Made by a program: the position numbers and the translations under genes. From Ruminococcus sp. (GTDB lineage: Bacteria > Bacillota > Clostridia > Oscillospirales > Ruminococcaceae), in the NCBI GenBank assembly GCA_014799765.1, contig JAAVHK010000013.1:16655-63453 (forward strand): DNA of 46,799 bases. Reading direction: 5' to 3'. Shown here piece after piece: positions 39,434 to 46,799 of the stretch; the first letter of the stretch is position 1, and every line of letters starts with the position of its first letter. The notes under the pieces are model-generated. The model searched no databases. It saw only the letters and a list, made by a program, of their open reading frames with translations, and was not told where the DNA came from.

Positions 39434-40716
39434 TGAATGATATTGTTATTGATGTAAAAAATATAACCAAAAAATTCAGGGTATATCTCGATAAAGGTTC
39501 ACAACTCAAGGAAAAATTACTGTTCCGGAAGCGTACCCGCTATGAAGAACGTACTGTATTGAACGGTATAAGTTTTCAGGTACACAGGGGTGAGGCAGTC
39601 GGGCTTATAGGTCATAACGGTTGCGGAAAAAGTACCACACTTAAGCTCCTGACTAAAATTATGTACGCCGACAGCGGTGAGATAGTCATGAAAGGCAGAG
39701 TTTCAAGCCTTATCGAACTGGGAGCAGGTTTCCACCCTGATATGTCCGGACGGGAAAATATCTATACAAACGCTTCTATTTTCGGACTTACAAAAAAAGA
39801 AGTCGACGCACGCTTCAATAAAATAGTTGAATTTTCTGAACTCGAAGATTTCATTGACAATCCGGTGCGGACTTATTCTTCCGGTATGTACATGAGACTT
39901 GCTTTTTCGGTAGCGATAAACGTTGATGCGGATATATTGTTAATTGATGAGATTCTTGCAGTAGGTGATACCAATTTTCAGACTAAATGTTTCAACCGTC
40001 TCCGTGAACTAAAGGCACACGGTATGACTATTATCATAGTAACGCACGATTTGTCTACTATAGAAAAATTCTGTGACAAGGCTATATGGTTAAATGACGG
40101 CGTTATAGTCCGTGAAGGACGTTCCGCCGAAGTCGTAGACGCTTATTTCAGTTTCATGAATGACAAAAAAATTGAACACGAATCAAAAACAGAACCTGAA
40201 CCCGCTCCGGAACAGGTCCCCGAACCTGAACCCGAAGAAATTACTGAAGTTTCCGAAGAAGTGCCGGAAGATAACGGCGGTATAGACTATTCTGCCAATC
40301 GTTTCGGACTTAAATTCATTGAAATCAGAAAAGCTGAAATGCTGAACCCTCTGAACAAAGATTCAAGAATTTTCCGTACCGGCGAAAGACTTACGATAAA
40401 AATATATTATCACGTCAACAAAAAACTTGAAGAATATGTTTTCGGATTCGGTTTCTACGATTTAGACGGCAGATGTCTTTACGGTAACAATACGCAACTT
40501 GACAGAATTAAAATAAATCCCGAAAAATCTGACGGATTCATTGCAGTTGAAATAGAAAATCTTCCGTTGCTTTCCGGAAAATATATTCTTAATGTCGCCG
40601 TGGTTGACGTAGACGGCACACCTATGGACTTCTTCCGGAATTACTGCGAATTTGAAGTGATTTCCGATGACAGAAGTACAGGATTTTTCAGTATTCCGCA
40701 TAAATGGAGGTTATAA
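39433..40716 (+). CDS. Polysaccharide ABC transporter ATPase (Wzt-like) with C-terminal putative carbohydrate-binding domain
   Basis: GHNGCGKSTTLKLL, SLIELGAGFHPDMSGRENIY, YSSGMYMRLAFSVA; Pro/Glu-rich linker then ~140-aa beta-rich extension. Confidence 0.92.
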   Translation: MNDIVIDVKNITKKFRVYLDKGSQLKEKLLFRKRTRYEERTVLNGISFQVHRGEAVGLIGHNGCGKSTTLKLLTKIMYADSGEIVMKGRVSSLIELGAGFHPDMSGRENIYTNASIFGLTKKEVDARFNKIVEFSELEDFIDNPVRTYSSGMYMRLAFSVAINVDADILLIDEILAVGDTNFQTKCFNRLRELKAHGMTIIIVTHDLSTIEKFCDKAIWLNDGVIVREGRSAEVVDAYFSFMNDKKIEHESKTEPEPAPEQVPEPEPEEITEVSEEVPEDNGGIDYSANRFGLKFIEIRKAEMLNPLNKDSRIFRTGERLTIKIYYHVNKKLEEYVFGFGFYDLDGRCLYGNNTQLDRIKINPEKSDGFIAVEIENLPLLSGKYILNVAVVDVDGTPMDFFRNYCEFEVISDDRSTGFFSIPHKWRL

Positions 40717-40718
40717 TC

Positions 40719-41885
40719 TTGAGTATAATTTATGACGAACTCGAAACAGATATTATTATGAAAAAACTTTCCGGAAATAATGAAATCATTCCGCAGAATA
40801 ATTTTTCCGGAAATATAATTAATATAAAAATGCTTGATTCCCTCGACAGAATGAACAAGACTTCTGTAAACCGTTCATATCGTCCGATACAGGCGGACGG
40901 TTTTAAACATAAAATAACCCGTCTTGTAAAAAGATTCGTCCGCCGTATGACTTTCTGGTTTGTAGAGCCGTGCATGATTCAGCAGACCGATTACAATTCC
41001 GCCAATAATATTTTTTCGGCGGAAGTCAACGCTGAAATAAATTCAATAAATTCACGTCTCGAAACCGTTCAGGCACTCGACGACAAAATAGCTGAAATGT
41101 CACAGAAAATTTCAGAAATGAATCTGTATATAGAAAAAACTGATAAATATATCACACAGAATGACAGATATATTTCTGAAATGGAAAAATCCATAAATAA
41201 TATGCGTAATTCCCTCGAAAACATCAATATGACATTTTCGCAATCCGGTGAGGACAGCATTATAAAATATATTTTCAATACACTGGGTCGGAAGATAGGA
41301 ACTTATCTCGATTTAGGTGCGAATCACGCTTTTTATCTGAGTAATACGTATAATTTCTACGCACAGGGGGCAAGAGGCATACTTGTAGAAGCAAATCCGG
41401 AACTCGCAAGGGAACTCATTGAAAAACGTCCGGAAGATACTGTAATAAACAAATGTCTTGCCGAAAAATCCGGTGAAAAACTTGATTTCTATATCATGAA
41501 CGGTGACGGACTTTCCACCACTGACTATCAGTCCGCACTGAATTTCATAAAAGAAAATCCCGCTCTTGCGATAACCAAAAAAATTACTGTTGATTCAGTC
41601 ACGATAAATGAAATCATTCAGGAATATTTTCCGGAAACTGCACCCGATATTATGAATATCGACATTGAAGGTATGGAGCTTTCAATACTTAAAATGACCG
41701 ACTTTGAAACATTCAGACCGCTTGTAATAATATGCGAAATGATAGAATACCGGAACGGTCTGCCAGCCGGTCGGAAAAACTATGAAATCCTTGAACTGAT
41801 GCAGAAAAATGATTATCGGGAATTTGCTTTCACCGGAATAAATTCAATATTTATAGACATTCGACAGGAGGATATAAAATTATGA
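40719..41885 (+). CDS. FkbM-family methyltransferase with N-terminal coiled coil (likely TTG start at 40719)
   Basis: SQSGEDSIIKYIF, GTYLDLGANHAFYLSNTYNFYAQGARGILVEANPEL, PDIMNIDIEGMELSILK typical of FkbM; heptads upstream; GGAGG precedes TTG. Confidence 0.85.
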   Translation: MSIIYDELETDIIMKKLSGNNEIIPQNNFSGNIINIKMLDSLDRMNKTSVNRSYRPIQADGFKHKITRLVKRFVRRMTFWFVEPCMIQQTDYNSANNIFSAEVNAEINSINSRLETVQALDDKIAEMSQKISEMNLYIEKTDKYITQNDRYISEMEKSINNMRNSLENINMTFSQSGEDSIIKYIFNTLGRKIGTYLDLGANHAFYLSNTYNFYAQGARGILVEANPELARELIEKRPEDTVINKCLAEKSGEKLDFYIMNGDGLSTTDYQSALNFIKENPALAITKKITVDSVTINEIIQEYFPETAPDIMNIDIEGMELSILKMTDFETFRPLVIICEMIEYRNGLPAGRKNYEILELMQKNDYREFAFTGINSIFIDIRQEDIKL

Positions 41886-44407
41886 ATATCGCTTTTGATT
41901 CTATAGCGATTCTCGGCTATATGAGCAGAAACAGAGGTATCGGCAATTACGCACTGAATCAGTTCACCGGCATGATTAATCGTGACGGCAGAAACAAGTA
42001 CTTCTTTCTGAACATGATTGACCGGAATTTCAGTATGTCACCTATGATTACAAACGACAATTTCACGGAAGATTTCATAGACACCGGAAAAAACAATGTA
42101 CTTCTCCAGAGCGAAGTTTACAGCGATATTATAGGCAACGTAATAAAACGTTATATCCGTGAAAACAATATCGATATTTTCTATATAACGTCGCCGTTTG
42201 AACATTCATTCATACAATATAAAAAAGAATGGTTTACCGGCGTGAAAGTAATCGCTACAGTATATGATATAATACCGTATGTCATGAAAGAAAAGTATCT
42301 TTCCGATAAAAATACTTATGAATGGTACATGAAATGCGTCGATAATCTCCGGTGGGCTGACAGATTGTTTGTCATTTCAGACAGTGTAAAAAATGACCTC
42401 GTGAATTATCTGCAATTCAGTCCGGAAAATATCCATACAATATGGGGTGCAGTAGATGACCGTTACAGGATTATCAACATTGATGATACTGAAAAATCGC
42501 TTATGCTGGACAAGTTCGGTATAACAAAACCTTTCATAATGTGTACCGGCGGTGAAGACAGTCGGAAAAATCTCGACGGGCTTATACGTGCTTACTCTCT
42601 CCTGCCGGATAATATAAGAAATTCATATCAGCTTGTCGTCGTATGCAAGTTATCTGAAAATGGTCTTAAAAATCTGAAATCCGTCGCAGTATCGCATCAT
42701 GTAGAAAACGATGTAATTTTTACCGGTTTTGTTTCGGACGAAGAATTACTTAAATTCTATAATTTAGCTACTTTAATGGCGTTTCCGTCAAAATATGAGG
42801 GTTTCGGATTGCCTATAGTCGAGGCATGGGCGTGTGGTACTCCGGTACTTACTGCCGATAATTCAAGTCTGAGGGAAATCGCCGGTGATTCCGCTATGCT
42901 GGTAAACGCAAATATTGACCAGTCTATAGCCGACGGTCTGATAAAAATGTTAGATAACAAAATAATTCTTTTTGAATATACCGCAAAATGCAGAAACCGT
43001 CTCGAATTATATCGCTGGGATAATATAAATGATAATATAATCTCTCTCATAAATGACATCAATATAAATAAAGTAGATTTATCCAAAAACGAAAACAAAA
43101 AATCCAAAATAGCAATTTTTACACCGTTACCACCGCTTGAATCCGGTATTTCTGACTACAGTTACGACATTATAAACGCTTTGAGCAGGTATTTTGATAT
43201 AGACGTTTTTGTTGAGGAAACCTACAATGCTGACTGTATTTTCCCTGAAAATGTTTCGTTATATAGCCACCGTTCGTATCCTATACGATACCAGAATTAT
43301 AAAGACACTGTTTTTCAGATGGGCAATTCTGAATATCATTTCTATATGTACCAGTATATCAGGAAATATCACGGTACTGTAGTACTTCACGACTACAATT
43401 TACACGGAGCTTTTTATCATTATGCCGTGACCCTATGTAAAGGTAATTACAGTCTTTATCAGAATTTCATTGACAATGATTTTCCGGACTGCAATAATTA
43501 TATAAATGCTCTCCGGAACGGTTCAGCGAATCCCGATTTATACGGTATGGAACTTAACAGTTATATTACCGATTCGGCAGACCGAATTATTGTACACAGT
43601 CAGTATTCAAGAAAAAAATTACTTGAAAAAAATATAGCAAGAAATGTTACCGTAATTCCGTTATATGCCGAAATACTTCCGCTTACCGAAAGTAAATCAG
43701 TAAAAATAAAAAACAATTTTCCGACAGATAAAACTATTATTTCAGCATTCGGAGGCATACACCGTACAAAAAGAATAATTCCGCTTCTTAAAGCATTTTC
43801 CGAACTTAAAAAAGAAATAAACAACATTCATTTAATGCTTGTCGGCAAACCTGCTCCGGATATTCAGGCGGAACTTGAAAACTTTATAACTTCCGGAAAT
43901 CTTCAGGATTACGTTACTATAACAGGTTATACCAGTATTGAAAAATTCAAGGAATATATTGATATGTCTGATATATGTATGAATTTACGCTATCCCTACA
44001 ACGGCGAGACAAGCGGAAGTCTTATGCGTATTCTTGCCAAAGGTAAGTGTGCAATCGTGAACGATACAGGAAGTTTTTCTGAAATTCCCGATAACGCCTG
44101 TATGAAAATACCGTCAGTCGAAAAAATGGGCGAGTTAAATGAATCCGGTGAAATATATAAGGCTCTTAAAGAACTTGCTGAAAATCCTTCGGAAAGACTG
44201 AAAATTGAAAAAAATGCCCGAATTTACGCCGAAAATGTTCTTGATATAAATAAAATCGCCGTGAAATATTTCAATACCATAAATTCAGATAAAAATAAAT
44301 CTCCTGTGACCGAAGAAATTATCAATACCCTCAGAAATGACATCAATTTTACTTCCGGCGATATACAGGGCATTGCCCGTACACTGTCATATTCAAAACG
44401 GAAATGA
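41882..44407 (+). CDS. Tandem-domain (GT4-GT4) glycosyltransferase
   Basis: Domain 1: RGIGNYALNQF...KYEGFGLPIVEAWACGTPVLTADNSSLREIAGDSA; domain 2: IAIFTPLPPLESGISDYSYDI...NLRYPYNGETSGSLMRILAKGKCAIVNDTGSFSEIPD; ATGA overlap with methyltransferase gene. Confidence 0.9.
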   Translation: MNIAFDSIAILGYMSRNRGIGNYALNQFTGMINRDGRNKYFFLNMIDRNFSMSPMITNDNFTEDFIDTGKNNVLLQSEVYSDIIGNVIKRYIRENNIDIFYITSPFEHSFIQYKKEWFTGVKVIATVYDIIPYVMKEKYLSDKNTYEWYMKCVDNLRWADRLFVISDSVKNDLVNYLQFSPENIHTIWGAVDDRYRIINIDDTEKSLMLDKFGITKPFIMCTGGEDSRKNLDGLIRAYSLLPDNIRNSYQLVVVCKLSENGLKNLKSVAVSHHVENDVIFTGFVSDEELLKFYNLATLMAFPSKYEGFGLPIVEAWACGTPVLTADNSSLREIAGDSAMLVNANIDQSIADGLIKMLDNKIILFEYTAKCRNRLELYRWDNINDNIISLINDININKVDLSKNENKKSKIAIFTPLPPLESGISDYSYDIINALSRYFDIDVFVEETYNADCIFPENVSLYSHRSYPIRYQNYKDTVFQMGNSEYHFYMYQYIRKYHGTVVLHDYNLHGAFYHYAVTLCKGNYSLYQNFIDNDFPDCNNYINALRNGSANPDLYGMELNSYITDSADRIIVHSQYSRKKLLEKNIARNVTVIPLYAEILPLTESKSVKIKNNFPTDKTIISAFGGIHRTKRIIPLLKAFSELKKEINNIHLMLVGKPAPDIQAELENFITSGNLQDYVTITGYTSIEKFKEYIDMSDICMNLRYPYNGETSGSLMRILAKGKCAIVNDTGSFSEIPDNACMKIPSVEKMGELNESGEIYKALKELAENPSERLKIEKNARIYAENVLDINKIAVKYFNTINSDKNKSPVTEEIINTLRNDINFTSGDIQGIARTLSYSKRK

Positions 44408-45385
44408 TTATATTTTCAGTTTCAATGAACTGAAATTCATACATTCCTTTAAAAGAATTTCAGAAAAATTTTCCCTTTCAAAACCCACGGCCTTTTCGGA
44501 TAATCCCTGTAAAGTCCTGTTGTATTTTTCTTTCGGAATAACCTTGAATCTTTCCGGAGTTTTCATATAAAGCAGAAGAAAATCATTTTTTTCGGGATTA
44601 TTCTTCATGGAACTGGCAAACTTACTGCGGAGATATATATAATTTCTTGCTTCGTCGCTGTTCTCGTCCATATGTGAATAATACAGCTTTTCTGTATCTG
44701 TAAGCGGTACAGAAAAAGCTGTTTCTTTCTGTTTTTTCCGGGCTTCCTGACGACGTTTTTCAATTTTTTCAATACGTGAACGGCGTATTTCCGCAAGTTT
44801 TTCATTACCGAATATATTTTCAGTATGTACAGCCTTATATATCACATATAATGCCAGTGCATCATTCAGGGCATTATGAAAACTTCCCGAAAGTGGCTTG
44901 TAATCAAATGCCGAAGCGAGTTCCTTTATATTCACAGGTTCAGGAAAATTCAGCTTTTTTGTAATATCTTCCTGTATATCATAGATTCGTTTCGCTACAC
45001 GCTGGATATTTGCACATTCCTTGCCGAAACGCTGATGTTGTTTAGTATCAGACAAAAGCCCTGTACGGTCAAAATTTCCCCATACATAAATTTTTTCAAT
45101 GTTGTATTTCCTTACAAGTCTTAAGATAATATTCATGACATCGTTACTGTCCGGTGATTTATTTATTTCCTCCTGTGTAAGTTTAGTAAGTTTCTTGCAT
45201 TGTTTCGTCATTCTCGGATAGCGGTTCGGTCTTGACGTACAATAGAATCTTTCTTTTATTATGTAATTTTCGTCGCATATTACAACCCCTGACGAAAGTA
45301 TTTCACTGTCGAGTTTATGTATACAGTAACCACACGTAAACTCAAAATCAGCGAAACAAAGATATTTTTTTTCTGTACTCTCCAC
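44408..45385 (-). CDS. DEDDh 3'-5' exonuclease domain protein (KapD-like)
   Basis: LCFADFEFTCG (Exo I), YVWGNFDRTGL (Exo II), SFHNALNDALALYVIYK (Exo III). Confidence 0.8.
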   Translation of the reverse strand: MESTEKKYLCFADFEFTCGYCIHKLDSEILSSGVVICDENYIIKERFYCTSRPNRYPRMTKQCKKLTKLTQEEINKSPDSNDVMNIILRLVRKYNIEKIYVWGNFDRTGLLSDTKQHQRFGKECANIQRVAKRIYDIQEDITKKLNFPEPVNIKELASAFDYKPLSGSFHNALNDALALYVIYKAVHTENIFGNEKLAEIRRSRIEKIEKRRQEARKKQKETAFSVPLTDTEKLYYSHMDENSDEARNYIYLRSKFASSMKNNPEKNDFLLLYMKTPERFKVIPKEKYNRTLQGLSEKAVGFERENFSEILLKECMNFSSLKLKI

Positions 45386-45403
45386 AATTTTTCCCCCTTT
45401 ATA

Positions 45404-45886
45404 TCATTCTGCCGTTTCAAACATAAGTACCGGATAGCCTTCATAGTATGGTTTCACGATTTCAGGGTGTAAATCCGCATATCTGAAAATCTCACCGGCG
45501 AGACCCCCTTTCAGAAATCCCACAAGCTGTGAAAGAGGTCTGTTATATAATTCCTCGCATATGGAAGCAATAGTTATAGCACGTCTGCCGGAAATATCCA
45601 TTATCCGATATGGCCATATACGACAGTCAAAGGGTTTTCCGTCTCCTAACATACAGCCGTTTTCAGTCAGTGCCGGACACGAAAAAAGTCCCTCATCCGA
45701 AAATTTTTCCGCTCGGAAAATATAACCGCCGTCCTTTACGGCAAATTCTGTATCGGGTTTTGCTTCAAGTATTCTGTCACGGATTTCCGGAGTAAATACC
45801 GGAGTTTCCCATATGTCATAGCGGTCAAAGATACAGCACAGTCGGCAATCTGCACAGGAATTTTTATCAAGAATTTTTTTCAGCAT
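45404..45886 (-). CDS. YkgJ-like cysteine-cluster protein
   Basis: KNSCADCRLCCIFD, FSCPALTENGCMLGDGKPFDCRIWPYRIMD. Confidence 0.8.
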   Translation of the reverse strand: MLKKILDKNSCADCRLCCIFDRYDIWETPVFTPEIRDRILEAKPDTEFAVKDGGYIFRAEKFSDEGLFSCPALTENGCMLGDGKPFDCRIWPYRIMDISGRRAITIASICEELYNRPLSQLVGFLKGGLAGEIFRYADLHPEIVKPYYEGYPVLMFETAE

Positions 45887-45952
45887 ATTTTCTCCCCTTT
45901 CTGAAATAAAGAAAAATTAAAAAATGACTGCCATAAGCAGTCCCTAAAAAAA

Positions 45953-46366
45953 TCAGTGAGTGTTTTTAATGGCGTTTTTAGCTCTTGTAACAATAGTACG
46001 GTCATTTTCATATGAAAGTATGTTTCCGGCATATGAAATATCAACCCAGCGTATTTCCGCAATTTCTTCTTCCTGAGGTATGAAATTAACATTTCTTGCT
46101 TTCGCCAGAAAATAAACAACAACCTTTACAGTGTCTTTTTTCGGCGAATAAGTAACAGTTTCACGGAAAGTAGGGTCAATAATTACATCTATAGAGGTTT
46201 CCTCTTTTATTTCACGTACAGCGGTTTCGACTTCCGTCTCACCGTTTTCAACGTGACCTTTCGGGAATGACCAGTGACCACTGTTTATATGCTTGATAAG
46301 AAGAATTTCTGTATTTCCGTGAAATTTGCGGTAAACAATCGCACCGCATGATTTTTCATAAAGCAT
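45953..46366 (-). CDS. Nudix hydrolase (Ap4A hydrolase-like)
   Basis: Nudix box GHVENGETEVETAVREIKEETSI; preferred start MLYEKSCGAIVY at 46366 because a promoter lies within the longer track ORF. Confidence 0.88.
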   Translation of the reverse strand: MLYEKSCGAIVYRKFHGNTEILLIKHINSGHWSFPKGHVENGETEVETAVREIKEETSIDVIIDPTFRETVTYSPKKDTVKVVVYFLAKARNVNFIPQEEEIAEIRWVDISYAGNILSYENDRTIVTRAKNAIKNTH

Positions 46367-46420
46367 ACAATAAATAAATCCTTTCCTGCCATATGGCATT
46401 ATATCTGTAGTTTCAGTAAT

Positions 46421-46449
46421 ATTATACCATGTTTTGTTTAATTTGTCCA
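46421..46449 (-). promoter_or_regulatory. Sigma-A-like promoter for Nudix gene
   Basis: Minus strand TGGACA - 17 nt - TATAAT. Confidence 0.65.
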
Positions 46450-46553
46450 TAGCTTATAATAAAAAACATAGGTTTTTTCGCATAAAAACAGAATGTTTTT
46501 TTTGTGCATATTGACGTTTTTTTATAAAATATATAAAAATTTCACAAAATCTA

Positions 46554-46582
46554 TTGACAAACGGACAAAAAAATGTTATAGT
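46554..46582 (+). promoter_or_regulatory. Strong sigma-A-like promoter
   Basis: TTGACA (46554-46559) - 17 nt - TATAGT (46577-46582). Confidence 0.8.
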
Positions 46583-46644
46583 TATATTGCAATCACGGGG
46601 ATATGAATTATACCCTGTAATATTATTTGAAAGGTCTGATGCTA

Positions 46645-46799
46645 ATGAAGAAATTCAAAAAATTAACCACTCTTGCTACGTGTGCCATACTGGCGGTATC
46701 TGCTGTACCACTCGGCGCAAGTGCAAGCACCCCGAATACGCAAGTTCCTAACGACAGCATAAGTACGCCACAAGCTCCTCCAAAAAGCGTAGTAGTGCT
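46645..46799 (+). CDS. Secreted protein, N-terminus only (truncated by window end)
   Basis: MKKFKKLTTLATCAILAVSAVPLGASASTPNTQVPNDSISTPQAPPKSVVV: classic signal peptide; frame open to window end, absent from track because no stop is reached. Confidence 0.8.
   Translation, partial: MKKFKKLTTLATCAILAVSAVPLGASASTPNTQVPNDSISTPQAPPKSVVV

Noticed and set aside
46554-46751. 65-aa plus ORF at the window end
   Set aside because: Starts on the -35 element of the promoter and is in a different frame from the signal-peptide ORF at 46645, which is the credible gene.

Overview
AT-rich Firmicute chromosome segment. Gene content and signatures (GH94 phosphorylase, Thr-rich surface linkers, HydE) suggest a Ruminococcus-like Oscillospiraceae member; this is inference, as no 16S rRNA is present. 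Left to right: (i) C-terminus of a GH94 cellobiose/cellodextrin-type phosphorylase; (ii) a minus-strand Gld-like ABC transporter set (ATPase, ABC-2 permease, GldG-like protein, DUF4340-like protein); (iii) the conserved rimP-nusA-ylxR-ylxQ-infB-rbfA-nrnA-truB-ribF operon; (iv) plus-strand surface genes (orphan solute-binding lipoprotein, polytopic GT-C-like membrane protein, Thr-linker/Ig-like protein with a long structured leader); (v) a ~16 kb minus-strand branched-chain amino acid directon (ilvB-ilvN-ilvC, iron-sulfur flavoprotein, ilvD, leuC, leuD, leuB, ilvA, ridA, nadA, hydE) interrupted by two sets of small immunity-like ORFs and preceded by a candidate leader-peptide attenuator; (vi) a zinc-ribbon membrane protein and a YitT-family protein; (vii) a compact four-gene plus-strand polysaccharide locus (Wzm-like permease, Wzt-like ATPase with C-terminal extension, FkbM-type methyltransferase with a ~9-heptad coiled coil, tandem GT4 protein); (viii) KapD-like exonuclease, YkgJ-like Cys-cluster protein, Nudix hydrolase and the start of a secreted protein. 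Strongest candidates for something new: the four-gene locus as a possible Gram-positive methylation-capped, coiled-coil-measured glycan exporter; the ilv leader; the nusA-operon leader hairpin; and the small-ORF insertions in the leu/ilv directon. No tRNA, rRNA, CRISPR array or transposase was recognised. All family calls come from reading motifs by eye, with no database search.
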